DNA of 64,000 nucleotides from Nematostella vectensis (GCF_932526225.1 NC_064048.1:2185597-2249596); one strand, 5' to 3'. Numbered from the stretch's first letter, positions 25,493 to 38,010 are shown. The notes: generated by a model from the letters alone, not told the origin. Made by a program: numbers and translations.

Positions 25493-27813
25493 GATAGATA
25501 GATAGATAGATAGAAACTTTATTAAAGTGTCATAAACAACCTCTAGCCGGGGATAAAACCCCTACTAATTGGGGGACACAAAAAAAGATAAAATTATAAA
25601 AATTATACTGATTATTAAAAATTTAAAATTGTAGATTCTTACTGATAAAGCTAAATAAATATATATATATATATAAATACATGTAAATTGATTGTAATCT
25701 ATATAAAATTATGAAGAAAAAAATGACTAGATTTAAAAATTATCATGCGGAACATAGGGTACAGCCCTTACAATTTTCTATAAATTCGAAATCCTTTTTT
25801 CTCATAGTCACTTTAAAACTTTTTAAACTGTCAATTGATCTTTCTGCCCTAGGTAGGCTATTCCATAGTTTAGCCCCCATATATCTTAGGGAATGTTTCC
25901 CGTAAGTGACTGTATGAAATCTTGGAATAACAAAATCGGACAATCTTAAATTATAGTTCGTGTTTTTTTAGAAAACAAATCACTAATCCCAGATGGACAA
26001 AGGCCATTTTTAACTTTGTACATTAAGATGCAAATGTCTTGCAGTCTACGATTACGTAGAGTAGATAAATTAGCCTTTATTAATAGTTCGTGGTAAGTGC
26101 ATTTCCAGTCTTTAAAAACAGCTCTTAAGGCACGTTCCTGTAAACGCTCAAGCTTCCTACTATCGCTTGCCTTACAAAAATGCCAGGTCAAGTGGCAGTA
26201 TGTCAAATAAGGCAACACAGCAGATTTATAGAGAACTAGTTTAGCGTTTGTAGGTATCAAGTTCCTGAGTCTCATCAGCACACCGATTCTTCTGCCAGCA
26301 TTTTTACATGCTATGCTTATATGCTCCGAGAAATTGAGTTGAGAGTCTATTGTAACTCCTAGTAGCTTTAGGGAGTCCGCTGACCGTATTTCCTGGTTGT
26401 TGATAGAAATGCGTGAGATCGAGTCCACGGAGGCGTTTGCCTTTTTACCATAACCGATGCTTAGTGTTTGGTATTTCTTGAGGTTACCAGCCAACAAATT
26501 GGACTCGTACCACGCAGTCGCGAGTTCGGCACTTGCACTGAGCTTTGCTGTGACCACTCCCGGATCCTGACCGCAATGGTAAATTTGATGATCGTCGGCG
26601 TACATTGATAACTCCGTATTGACACTCATTGGGAGGTCATTCTGAAAAATATTCCAGAGCAATGGTCCTAGGGCCGAACCCTGAGGACAGCCTCGGTTGA
26701 CCGTGCTGTAAGAACTTAGATCCTTTCCCATTCTAACACGATTTCTTCTGTCTGAGAGATAACTCTCAAGAAGTCGCAGACATGTATCCTGAGCTCCATA
26801 GGCTTTCAATTTACTGAGTAGTAAGGGGGGATGCATCGAGTCAAATGCCTTTGACATATCTGTTGATAGAATGTTCACTGAAAGTCTCTCATCCCTTGCC
26901 ATTTTCCACCTTTCCGTGAGATTGATCAAAGTTGTTTCGCAGCTGTATTGTTTTCGATATGCGCTAGAGTTCACGTACATAAGGGAGTCGAAACTCGTGG
27001 CGAGTTGTACACTAACCAGTTTCTCAAGTACTTTGTTTACACAGGACAAGATAGTGACTGGTCGATAATTCTCTTTTGAGAGCTTATCGTCTTTTTTATA
27101 TACTGGTATCCAATCTCCCCTCTTCCAAGCACTAGGCCAAGCGCCTGCAGTAATACAAGAGTTATATAGAGTGGCGAGTGGCCTCGCCAACTCTTCCGCA
27201 CCAATCTTAAGTAATTTAGAGGGAATTTGGTCACTTCCAGTTGCTTTCCTGATGTTTAGAGCCCCAAGTGCTCCAGAAACTTGACCCTGTGTGACTGGTT
27301 TTATGCAAATAGTACTTTCTTCCAAATTTTTTTGTTTGATTCTTAAAACACTAGGATGATTCTCGAAATCCTCCACATTCTTGCATTTGACAGCATCACC
27401 TCCAATTCCATCAGCTATGGATGCGAAATGCTCCACGAAAACTTCAGCAACTTGTTTTTGATCTTTGATAACTTCACCATTTTCGTTCAAAAGAACTCTT
27501 TAGGGTTTTCCTTCAATTCCGCAGTTTTAAGTCTCCAATACTCCTTTATCGCTTTTCTCCTCTGCTGTGTCGCTTCATTCCTAGCCCTGCGTCTGAGTTC
27601 CCAATTTTCAGGAGTTTTATCTTTAAGGTATTTTGCATTAGCCTTGCGCTTTGCTCGAATAGCGCTTTTCCAACCTGTAGTCATATACGGCACGTCTTTG
27701 TCACGCACTCTCATAGTTTTAACAGGTGCAACCTCGTCCAAAATATCATAGCCGTTTATTCCCGTCTTTTCTACGCGTAATTCCCCTTTTTTAAGGATTT
27801 GATGGCAGAACAT
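25493..27813 (-). mobile_element. 5'-truncated, broken non-LTR retrotransposon (CR1/L2/Jockey-like LINE)
   Basis: The 3' end on the minus strand has AATAAA (complement of 25518-25523) followed by a (CTAT)n tail at 25514-25493, a microsatellite tail typical of several LINE clades. Fragments in order: a linker region before the RT (27813-27487, including PENWELRRRARNEA), the reverse transcriptase (27490-25946), and a C-terminal piece in another frame (25943-25743, including FHTVTYGKHSLRYMGAKLWN). RT motifs are present: STDMSKAFDS, NRGCPQGSALGPL and YADD. The apurinic endonuclease domain is absent. Exact clade assignment would need a phylogeny. Confidence 0.9.
25946..27490 (-). pseudogene. LINE reverse transcriptase, 514-codon open segment of a broken ORF2
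   Basis: The open segment covers fingers, palm and thumb. Motif A is STDMSKAFDS, motif B CPQGSALGPLLW and catalytic motif C YADDHQIY. At the upstream side the frame is lost near 27487, where the linker frame (ending ELKENPKEFF) meets a stop and a stretch usual in relatives seems deleted. At the downstream side, an indel in the A-run near 25970 shifts the frame, so the C-terminal piece continues in another frame to 25743. The element cannot encode a full protein but could have supplied RT in the past. Confidence 0.9.
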
Positions 27814-28500
27814 GGATTGAAGTTAAAGGTTAGTGTGTAATGGGCTTTATAATGTGATAGGTTCAATAGTAAATGTGATTTTTGCGACCAACTTCAGCAT
27901 CAACCCCATCAAATCATCGTTCGTGAGCGGATATCTCGAACTAGACTGATATGTTTTGTGATTCTTTGTTATCTTCCAAAGCAATACTACCTTCTTATGT
28001 GTTTCTCTTATTATCTTCGCAGGACATTATGATAACGATAGTAAAATGTGCTCGAGTTGCAAAGCCAGAAAAGAAAGAAGTTTGAGGTATAAGGAATGTA
28101 CCAATGCGTAAATCGCAAGAAACGAATAAAAACTTTGTAAATTAAGTTATTCACTAATCACTGTACTTACATCTAAAGCGCCTATGCTTTATAAACTGTT
28201 ACTTGAAGCACAAAATTGAATAACTTAGCTTAGTAAAAACCTAGTAATCAGTCTTGCACCTAAAATTTGTCCAGATATTTATTTTGAATATCTAATGTTA
28301 CTGTAGTTGGTTTTTGTCCGTATATTCTGATCACAGTAAACCCTGCATATGAAAAACCTAGTTATCTTTTCAAGCTAGCCTACCAGGTTCAAATTTAAAT
28401 GGTGCATATAGAGGGATTAGGCTTCTAGCTTCTTATCTGAATATACAAAGATGGAGGAGGAGGCAGTTCTTTTGGAAAACCGTAATGACGCCAAAAAGGG
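27814..28500. other. Intergenic AT-rich stretch, nothing recognised
   Basis: No coding frame of interest, tRNA or repeat family was identified. Confidence 0.5.
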
Positions 28501-28509
28501 TAATGTTCA

Positions 28510-30240
28510 AAAGCTGTTAAAGTTGTTATAGAAAAAATAATATTGTGTATGTTTGTTTCAGTTTTATTATGTTGAGACACTTGTTAGTAATTTTGTCCTG
28601 GATACCTTATTTCAAATGACTATTATTTTTCAAACATTTTTTCAACTTATATTATTGTTATTTCTTAAACTGAATTGTTTAATTAAATGATTTGTCAAAT
28701 TCATAATAACGTCTTTTCCTTGGTGTTTCTAAATTACTCTAATTTCTCCAGTATTAACCCCTGAAGTAGGTGAAGTTTAAACGGCCATTTTGTAAAAACA
28801 GGGGGGAGAGGGTTGAAATCATCCCTTTAGTTACCCAATTAGTAGGGGGAAATAACAAGATAGGGAGTAAAAATTGACTCCCATTTTGAGGGTGAATTGT
28901 ACTCCTTTAATGGAGTAACTACAAGCAACCTAGTAAATTACTCCCTTTAGTTACTCCCCCGGAGAGAGTAGGAAAAAAAGGAGTAAAAAATAACTCCATT
29001 TTGAGGGTTAATTGTACTCCTTTAATGGAGTAATAGCAAGCAACCTAGTAAATTACTCCCTTTAGTTACTCCCCCGGAGAGAGTAGGAAAAAAAGGAGTA
29101 AAAAATAACTCCATTTTGAGGGTTAATTGTACTCCTTTAATGGAGTAATAGCAAGCAACCTAGAAAATTACTCCCTTTAGTTACTCCCCTGGAGAGAGTA
29201 GGAAAAAAAGGAGTAAAAAATAACTCCATTTTGAGGGTAAATTGTACTCCTTTAATGGAGTAATAGCAAGCAACCTAGTAAATCACTCCCTTTAGTTACT
29301 CCCCTACAGGGGTAAAATCTACTCCCTTGAGAGAGTAGAAAAAAGGGAGTAAAAAATTACTCCAAAAAGGGAGTCATTTTGTACCTCGGTTTTTTACTCA
29401 CTTTTTGGACTTTTTTAGTTTCTCTGAAACTAACAGTGTGACGCCTGAGCACCTGCTATAAGTTATTGCAGCAAAAATTGTGTTGATATTTCAAGGTGCA
29501 TAACACCCGTTTTTGCTTATGCTTTATAGTTTTGTCTACAAATAGCACGTCTATTGAGAACCAAAAGTGGACCTTTGTCCGTTGTGTGTGTGCTGGTGTT
29601 TTTTTTTTTCTAAAATACAGTACATACATAAAGCTGTTAAAGTTGTTATAGAAAAATAATATTGTGTATGTTTGTTTCAGTTTTGTTATGTTGAGACACT
29701 TGTTAGTAATTTTGTCCTGGATACCTTATTTCAAATGACTATTATTTTTCAAACATTTTTTCAACTTATATTTTTGTTATTTCTTAAACTGAATTGTTTA
29801 ATTAAATGTTTTGTCAAATTCATAATAACGTCTTTTCCTTGGTGTTTCTAAATTACTCTAATTTCTCCAGTATTAACCCCTGAAGTAGGTGAAGTTTAAA
29901 CGGCCATTTTGTAAAAACAGGGGGGAGAGGGTTGAAATCATCCCTTTAGTTACCCAATTAGTAGGGGGAAATAACAAGATAGGGAGTAAAAATTGACTCC
30001 CATTTTGAGGGTGAATTGTACTCTTTTAATGGAGTAACTACAAGCAACCTAGTAAATTACTCCCTTTAGTTACTCCCCCGAAGAGAGTAGGAAAAAAAGG
30101 AGTAAAAAATAACTCCATTTTGAGGGTTAATTGTACTCCTTTAATGGAGTAATAGCAAGCAACCTAGTAAATCACTCCCTTTAGTTACTCCCCTACAGGG
30201 GTAAAATCTACTCCCTTGAGAGAGTAGAAAAAAGGTTTTT
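28510..30240. repeat. Module Q: two direct copies of a GGAGTA/TACTCC-rich segment
   Basis: Bases 28510-28960 recur at about 29640-30090 in direct orientation. Within 28900-29330 a subunit of about 120 bp is repeated three to four times (blocks starting TGGAGTAATAGCAAGCAACC). The blocks contain facing GGAGTAA/TTACTCC words. The segment carries no coding frame. Confidence 0.8.
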
Positions 30241-32420
30241 TACTCACTTTTTGGACTTTTTTAGTTTCTCTGAAACTAACAGTGTGACGCCTGAGCACCT
30301 GCTATAAGTTATTGCAGCAAAAATTGTGTTGATATTTCAAGGTGCATAACCAACGTTTTTGCTTATGCTTTATAGTTTTGTCTACAAATAGCACGTCTAT
30401 TGAGAACCAAAAGTGGACCTTTGTCTGTTGTGTGTGTGCTGGTGTTTTTTTTTTCTAAAATACAGTACATACTTCCCACCTTGACTTTATTTGTTGCTGA
30501 TTTTACCGTAAGAACCAAATAGAATAGAAACAAAAAACGTTCTTGAAAAACCCCAAGACTAAGTAGAAAAAAAACAAGATCCAATTAACTGTTTTAAAAG
30601 GCTCATTTCATTTTAATTCCGGTCAACAAAAATACCAAATAGCATCAAATAAAAAAGCCTGTCAAAACTTGATAAAAAGTATATTTTAGATATACTGATA
30701 CCTTGTGATGTTAAGGTTTTCTCGTATAAGCGCCTTAGTCACTTCTCACTTGCCCTCTCACCAACCTCTCGTCGTGTTCCACTGGTATTCTTTCCTGAGT
30801 CTTCGCAGTTTCTTGGATAGGGAACTTTTCCTTCTCTTTGAACCATCGATGTTGCCCGTACCACAAAAACGCCAAAACTGCTCCAAGCAGAAAAACTCTT
30901 TTAAGTTCCATCAAAGAAGAAAAGTCTGAAGAGTTTGTATCAGAACAGCTGAGACCGCAGAAAAGAATACCAGTGGAACACGACGAGAGGTTGGTTTAAG
31001 GGCAAGTGAGAAGAGACTAAGGCGCTTATAAGAGAAAACCTTAACATCACAAGGTATCAGTATATCTAAAATATACTTTTTATCAAGTTTTGACAGGCTT
31101 TTTTATTTGATGCTATTTGGTATTTTTGTTGACCGGAATTAAAATGAAATGAGCCTTTTAAAACAGTTAATTGGATCTTGTTTTTTTTCTACTTAGTCTT
31201 GAGGTTTTTCAAGAACGTTTTTTGTTTCTATTCTATTTGGTTCTTACGGTAAAATCAGCAACAAATAAAGTCGAGGTGGGAAGTATGTACTGTATTTTAG
31301 AAAAAAAAAACACCAGCACACACACAACGGACAAAGGTCCACTTTTGGTTCTCAATAGACGTGCTATTTGTAGACAAAACTATAAAGCATAAGCAAAAAC
31401 GGGGGTTATGCACCTTGAAATATCAACACAATTTTTGCTGCAATAAGCAATAACTTATAGCAGGTGCTCAGGCGTCACACTGTTAGTTTCAGAGAAACTA
31501 AAAAAGTCCAAAAAGTGAGTAAAAAATCTTTTTTCTACTCTCTCAAGGGAGTAGATTTTACCCCTGTAGGGGAGTAACTTAAGGGAGTGATTTACTAGGT
31601 TGCTTGCTATTACTCCATTAAAGGAGTACAATTAACCCTCAAAATGGAGTTATTTTTTACTCCTTTTTTTCCTACTCTCTCCGGGGGAGTAACTAAAGGG
31701 AGTAATTTACTAGGTTGCTTGTAGTTACTCCATTAAAAGAGTACAATTCACCCTCAAAATGGGAGTCAATTTTTACTCCCTATCTTGTTATTTCCCCCTA
31801 CTAATTGGGTAACTAAAGGGATGATTTCAACCCTCTCCCCCCTGTTTTTACAAAATGGCCGTTTAAACTTCACCTACTTCAGGGGTTAATACTGGAGAAA
31901 TTAGAGTAATTTAGAAACACCAAGGAAAAGACGTTATTATGAATTTGACAAAACATTTAATTAAACAATTCAGTTTAAGAAATAACAAAAATATAAGTTG
32001 AAAAAATGTTTGAAAAATAATAGTCATTTGAAATAAGGTATCCAGGACAAAATTACTAACAAGTGTCTCAACATAACAAAACTGAAACAAACATACACAA
32101 TATTATTTTTCTATAACAACTTTAACAGCTTTATGTATGTACTGTATTTTAGAAAAAAAAACACCAGCACACACACAACGGACAAAGGTCCACTTTTGGT
32201 TCTCAATAGACGTGCCATTTGTAGACAAAACTATAAAGCATAAGCAAAAACGGGGGTTATGCACCTTGAAATATCAACACAATTTTTGCTGCAATAACTT
32301 ATAGCAGGTGCTCAGGCGTCACACTGTTAGTTTCAGAGAAACTAAAAAAGTCCAAAAAGTGAGTAAAAAACCGAGGTACAAAATGACTCCCTTTTTGGAG
32401 TAATTTTTTACTCCCTTTTT
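29335..32420. repeat. 3.1-kb near-perfect palindrome (arms about 1.46 kb, centre about 160 bp)
   Basis: The left arm (29335-30795) is matched in reverse complement by the right arm (30956-32420), with only small indels and a few substitutions. The arms include module Q, a TIR junction (CTGAAACTAACAGTGT) and most of repeat X. The centre, about 30796-30955, contains the 5' half of the small MELKRVFLLG frame and an EKSEEFVSEQLRPQKRIPVE frame on the plus strand. It may be a real inverted duplication or an assembly fold-back. Confidence 0.85.
30735..30911 (-). CDS. Second copy of the small membrane-protein-like frame (58 codons)
   Basis: Same start as the 23.5 kb copy (MELKRVFLLGAVLAFLWYG) with Q at residue 20 and a C-terminus extended to RGQVRSD by a small sequence change at the old stop. 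It lies at the centre of the large palindrome. The function is unknown. Confidence 0.25.
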   Translation of the reverse strand: MELKRVFLLGAVLAFLWYGQHRWFKEKEKFPIQETAKTQERIPVEHDERLVRGQVRSD

Positions 32421-32999
32421 TACGATACGATAAATTATTATTTTTATCTTTTGTCTTATATAATAAAGACTATCGTTTTCCTTCTTAAATTCAGCTAATT
32501 CAGAGTAAAAAAAACAACTCCCTTTATTTATATATTTGGAGTGTTTTGTTACTGCTCTAAAAAGATACAGCTGGAGTAAAAACTACTCTTTTAACACGAG
32601 ATGGCTGGAGTAGTTTTTATTCTTCAAAACCTACCCCCTCAAAGGAGAACTTTTTTACTCCATTTCTTGACCATCTGGAGTAAAAATAACTCTTTTCACT
32701 TCAGATAGTTGGAGTAGCTTTTACTCTGCTAAAATTACCTCCCAGAAAAGAGTACTTTTTACTCCATTATTTGATCAACAAGAGTGAAAATTACTCTTTT
32801 TCTAATAAACATCCGATACTAATTCTCAGTAGAGTAAAACTTACTCCGTTAAGGGAGTAAACAAAAAAAAATACTCCTCAGTGGAGTAGGTTTTACTCCA
32901 ATAAAGGAGTTCAAATTACTCCTTTAAAAGTACTCCATCGCAAAGAGTAGTTTTTCCTCTCTGAGTGGAGTAAAAATAACTCCCTGAAACTAACAGTGT
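32321..32999. mobile_element. Full-length 679-bp inverted-repeat element, copy A
   Basis: It is bounded by 16 bp inverted repeats ACACTGTTAGTTTCAG and CTGAAACTAACAGTGT. A second short hairpin (GTTTCAGAGAAAC) lies at the left end. The interior is a run of about a dozen GGAGTAAAA/TTTTACTCC palindromes. There is no coding frame. It is the same length as copy B, so this looks like a defined non-autonomous element. Confidence 0.8.
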
Positions 33000-33956
33000 A
33001 GACGTGCTATTTGTAGACAAAACTATAAAGCATAAGCAAAAACGGGGGTTATGCACCTTGAAATATCAACACAATTTTTGCTGCAATAACTTATAGCAGG
33101 TGCTCAGGCGTCACACTGTTAGTTTCAGAGAAACTAAAAAAGTCCAAAAAGTGAGTAAAAAACCTTTTTTCTACTCTCTCAAGGGAGTAGATTTTACCCC
33201 TGTAGGGGAGTAACTTAAGGGAGTGATTTACTAGGTTGCTTGCTATTACTCCATTAAAGGAGTACAATTAACCCTCAAAATGGAGTTATTTTTTACTCCT
33301 TTTTTTCCTACTCTCTCCGGGGGAGTAACTAAAGGGAGTAATTTACTAGGTTGCTTGTAGTTACTCCATTAAAAGAGTACAATTCACCCTCAAAATGGGA
33401 GTCAATTTTTACTCCCTATCTTGTTATTTCCCCCTACTAATTGGGTAACTAAAGGGATGATTTCAACCCTCTCCCCCCTGTTTTTACAAAATGGCCGTTT
33501 AAACTTCACCTACTTCAGGGGTTAATACTGGAGAAATTAGAGTAATTTAGAAACACCAAGGAAAAGACGTTATTATGAATTTGACAAAACATTTAATTAA
33601 ACAATTCAGTTTAAGAAATAACAAAAATATAAGTTGAAAAAATGTTTGAAAAATAATAGTCATTTGAAATAAGGTATCCAGGACAAAATTACTAACAAGT
33701 GTCTCAACATAACAAAACTGAAACAAACATACACAATATTATTTTTCTATAACAACTTTAACAGCTTTATGTATGTACTGTATTTTAGAAAAAAAAACAC
33801 CAGCACACACACAACGGACAAAGGTCCACTTTTGGTTCTCAATAGACGTGCTATTTGTAGACAAAACTATAAAGCATAAGCAAAAACGGGGGTTATGCAC
33901 CTTGAAATATCAACACAATTTTTGCTGCAATAACTTATAGCAGGTGCTCAGGCGTC

Positions 33957-34635
33957 ACACTGTTAGTTTCAGAGAAACTAAAAAAGTCCAAAAAGTGCGT
34001 AAAAAACCGAGGTACAAAATGACTCCCTTTTTGGAGTAATTTTTTACTCCCTTTTTTACGATACGATAAATTATTATTTTTATCTTTTGTCTTATATAAT
34101 AAAGACTATCGTTTTCCTTTTTAAATTCAGCTAATTCAGAGTAAAAAAAACAACTCCCTTTATTTTATATATTTGGAGTGGTTTGTTACTGCTCTAAAAA
34201 GATACAGCTGGAGTAAAAATTACTCTTTCAACACGAGATGGCTGGAGTAGTTTTTATTCTTCAAAGCCTACCCCCTCAAAGGAGTACTTTTTTACTCCAT
34301 TTCTTAACCATCTGGAGTAAAAATAACTCTTTTCACTTCAGATAGTTGGAGTAGCTTTTACTCTGCTAAAATTACCTCCCAGAAAAGAGTACTTTTTACT
34401 CCATTATTTGATCAACAAGAGTGAAAATTACTCTTTTTCTAATAAACATTCGATACTAATTCTCAGTAGAGTAAAACTTACTCCGTTAAGGGAGTAAACA
34501 AAAAAAATACTTCTCAGTGGAGTAGGTTTTACTCCAATAAAGGAGTTCAAATTACTCCTTTAAAAGTACTCCATCGCAAAGAGTAGTTTTTACTCTCTGA
34601 GTGGAGTAAAAATAACTCCCTGAAACTAACAGTGT
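33957..34635. mobile_element. Full-length 679-bp inverted-repeat element, copy B
   Basis: Same termini and length as copy A. The left flank (CAGGCGTC) is shared with copy A because the whole block is duplicated, but the right flank is different (GAGTCTTCGCAG, repeat X). This helps place the element boundary at 34635. Confidence 0.8.
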
Positions 34636-34636
34636 G

Positions 34637-35020
34637 AGTCTTCGCAGTTTCTTGGATAAGGAACTTTTCCTTCTCTTTGAACCATCGATGGTGCCCGTAC
34701 CACAAAAACGCCAAAACTGCTCCAAGCAGAAAAACTCTTTTAAGTTCCATCAAAGATGAAAAGTCTGAAGAGTTTGTATCAGAACAGCTGAGACCGCAGA
34801 AAAGAATACCAGTGGAACACGACGAGAGGTTGGTTTAAGGGCAAGTGAGACCTGAGCTATTTGTACGTGTGACTATTTAACGTGACTAACCCCACAGCCC
34901 GGCGCGTGAGGGTTAATATTAGCCTAAAGACAAGAAAGAAACAAAGAAAGAAAGAAAGAAAAAGTTCGTATACCTCGGCCGCTAGACTGTGACGTCAATA
35001 CTCTAACCAAGCCAGCCAGC
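34637..35020. repeat. Partial copy of repeat X/Y with (GAAA)n
   Basis: It contains the first about 38 codons of the MELKRVFLLG frame on the minus strand (34750-34637). An inverted fragment (GAATACCAGTGGAACACGAC) follows, and then block Y with a GAAA microsatellite at 34930-34965 and a tRNA-like patch ending CTCTAACCAAG. Confidence 0.7.
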
Positions 35021-36013
35021 CAGCGCTAAACCTTCCCATGGCTCTTGCGCTCAAAAATAATTTTTTACCTGTTTTTCTAACTTGAGACGCCTTGTTACGA
35101 GGCAGGTGTCGTTTAAAAAAAGAACGGGCCACTCCTTTTCTTGTGGTACCCTGGTGTTTACGTTACCGAACCAAAATATGAACCAAATATGCATGCTAGT
35201 TTGTTGATATTTTTAGACCTTACATACAAGTTGCATACCTTGGGATCACACAAAATTTTAAAAAGTTACCTGCAATTTCATACATATATGTTTATTTATA
35301 TTATATTCAAGCTCAAGGGAAGCAACATTTTCTAATTGCAGAAACTATTCTAGAAATTTCCAGTACATGTTAACTCTAAATTTATCTTATCATTTCCTGC
35401 TAATTGTTTTAAAACACAAACTAACCCTTATTAAGTGTTTTCTGCTTGTTTCTAGGTATACAGAATACAATAGTTCTACAGTTTTATTTACACTATACAT
35501 ACAACTTGAAAAATCATTTCGCAAAGCAGAAGAGGAAAGTAACAAATGCATAAAAAACTAAATAAATGGAAAGTTGATAATAGAAAAGGGATTTTTCTTC
35601 ATCATTATACTCAACAAAAATAAGAGTCAAATTTTTTGTAGTCAATTTGTTGTAATCTTTACTCGGTACAAGTTTGCAAATTATGTGTGATTGGTAATAA
35701 ACAACTTAAAATTACATTATGCCATGGTCACCATCCTTTATTGTCGTTCTTCATTGGTTTTCCATTAGCCAATTAATTGTTACAGTACTTGGGAGCATAT
35801 TTCTTTTTTGTATCGCTCAAAAATCGTAGCATCGTTGTTTGCCACCATCTTGGATGTATATGGAAAAGGATCATGGGTAGTTTTGAGCCCAAACTGCCAG
35901 CTGCCGTTTTTTCAAACATAGCGTTTTCAAAGAAGAAAAAAAGGAAAATTATTAGGGTTTTTTCGTTAATGGACACATATGAGTTGTTGTAATCTTTACT
36001 CGGTACAAAGTAG
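35021..36013. other. Intergenic AT-rich stretch, nothing recognised
   Basis: Short frames are open but none resembles a known domain. Confidence 0.5.
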
Positions 36014-36149
36014 CAGGTTCGTACCCAGGATTGGCTGAGCGGGGTGCGCAGTCATAGGAATCATATGGAAAAAGCATAGCATTTGAAGATTTCTTAATAA
36101 GAAATGACCCACTTTTCGCCAAGGGGGAAACCCCCTGTGTATGCGCCTG
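36014..36149. mobile_element. Short CAGGNNCGTACCCAGG-type MITE (136 bp)
   Basis: The left end CAGGTTCGTACCCAGG and the right end (complement of CCTGTGTATGCGCCTG) are imperfect inverted repeats. They match the termini of the element at 49940-50210. The interior (GCGCAGTCATAGG, AAGAATGACCCA-like words) is shared with the inverted copy at 49190-49374. No coding capacity. Confidence 0.6.
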
Positions 36150-37565
36150 GCTCCAGCCGCCTATTTCCCAAGCACAGCCTGCTACTCTAAAAGTTATTGA
36201 AACCCCATGTTAGAAACTGTGTATCATTAATATCCCAAGATTGGTCCCCAAGATTTAGCATTGATAAAACATTGGTGATTGGCATGATAAGCTGGAATTC
36301 CGGTAGTTTGTCATTGCTTTTAATGAAGGCAGTTTTAGTAATATAACACCAAGAGGCCTACCGCCTCGATTCATACCTTCATTTTAGAGTAAATCCAGCT
36401 TTGGTCAAAATTTTTATCAAATATAGCATTTTGAAGCGAGTTTTCGTACCCCAAGTTGTGCAAAAAATACAGCGATGTTTTGTATGGAAATTTTTACCTC
36501 CCACTGTTTTTTTATCTCAAGGTCATAAACCCATTCTTCCCCAGTTATTCGTAATCTATGATTGGGCTTTTTAAAGAATGACTAGAATAAAAACATAAGA
36601 AATCCTAGGTACGGTAAGTGGTTTAATTTACGGGTCCGCAATACGTAAATGTATGCAAAATCCGGACATAAAGGTTCAATTTAAGAACATTTCTAGACTT
36701 AAATATAAAGTTTAATGGACATTTCTATACTTATACGCAACGTTTAATGGAATAACATGTCCTGGATAGTCTAAGAAAGGTTATATTTATATTACGTGTT
36801 CTCGATAGTTTTATAAAGTTTACATTCGATATGAACATTTCGAAACCTTTGAAAAAGTTAATATTCCAGCCTACTGAAAGGAACACTGAAATCTAAAGTT
36901 TAGATTTCTTATTTCATCCCCGGGTTGCGGACAGGCACAAAATCGACGGTGAAGGATGCAGGATTTATTACCTTTCTTTTTTTTTAAACGGGAAACCAAG
37001 AGAGCTGTGTGATGCGGAATTGGGCATAAAATTGAGCGGAAATGTGGGATCAGAACCCCTTTCAAGACCATGATATTTGAACACTTTTCCGTGTTCGAAG
37101 TTCGAAGCCCAAAGCAATACATTCAGCATAGACTAGACAGTAGTTTCAAATTCAACGCGCACAAAAAATAGACTCACGCACACGTTCAGGTACAATCAAA
37201 AGAAACCCAGAAGAATCTGTGAATTAATAAAATTAATGTGTTAATATGTCACCACTAGCTCCCGCTTTTGGGTATCGTATATCAGTGTTTATTATCCGGT
37301 ATTTTTTACCCGATAATTTATCGGGTATTTTTACCCGATGTTTTAGATTAGACAGTTAAAAATATGACGTGCACTATCTGTTATCATGCTGACAAATATT
37401 GATGATGACTGTTTAATAGAGGTGAAAAACAATGAAATCAACCAATTGGGACCCTCCTTTGGTTACCGCGTCCGCTTAATAGAGGTGACTGCTCAATAGA
37501 GGTCAAATTTACAGTAAACATAAGGGGAAAAATTCGGGACTTTGGTAAATGACCGTTGAATAGAG
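36150..37565. other. Intergenic; palindrome at 37308-37326
   Basis: A 19 bp palindrome (ACCCGATAA-T-TTATCGGGT) is followed by another ACCCGAT. Between 37400 and 37566 the words AATAGAGGT and AATAGAG recur four to five times, perhaps the relic of a repeat into which the ribozyme array inserted. No gene was seen. Confidence 0.5.
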
Positions 37566-37656
37566 AAATGTGGACTTTAAAAGCACACTAGCATACACAC
37601 ATTGGCACCAGTCGGGCCAAGACGGGACGCTAGCACAGTCTATTACCCGTGCAGTT

Positions 37657-37713
37657 CGGCAACCATGGACAGCTGTTTCGTCCTTGTTAGGACTCGTCAG
37701 CATGGCATAGCCG
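37657..37713 (-). ncRNA. Hammerhead ribozyme, type I, minimal stem III (copy 1)
   Basis: The minus strand reads, in order: stem I 5' strand CGGC-TATG-CCATG; core CTGACGA; stem II GTCC with loop TAACAA and GGAC; core GAAA; a tiny stem III (C-AGCT-G); cleavage triplet GTC; stem I 3' strand CATGG-TT-GCCG. All invariant core bases (CUGANGA, GAA, A-U of NUH) are present. Predicted cleavage lies between 37668 and 37667. The 8-mer ACAGCTGT spanning stem III is self-complementary, so two neighbouring ribozymes could pair and act as a dimer, as proposed for other minimal hammerheads. Confidence 0.92.
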
Positions 37714-38010
37714 GTTTGCCTCAGTTAAACTTCATCGGCAAAAAAACTGCAGGGCGACTTCGACTCGAACGAAGTACTTTAAACCACAGCTTAGATTCAT
37801 ATGGGATCTAGAGCTGCGACCGGACTAGCGTGATGCCAATTGTGCGGATCACGCATGCGACCTTTGCTAGTCTAAAACTCCGTCGGATAGCCAAACTATC
37901 CTTGCGAGTATGTATACATAAATGTGGACTTTAAAAGCACACTAGCATACACACATTGGCACCAGTCGGGCCAAGACGGGACGCTAGCACAGTCTATTAC
38001 CCGTGCAGTT

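Larger units (their letters stand above)
31357..34635. repeat. Direct tandem duplication of a block of about 1.64 kb
   Basis: Bases 31357-32999 and 33000-34635 are nearly identical head-to-tail copies. Each runs from AGACGTGCTATTTGTAGAC to the right TIR of a 679 bp element. The second copy ends where the flanking sequence changes to repeat X (GAGTCTTCGCAG). Similarity is high throughout, so the event is recent. Confidence 0.85.
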
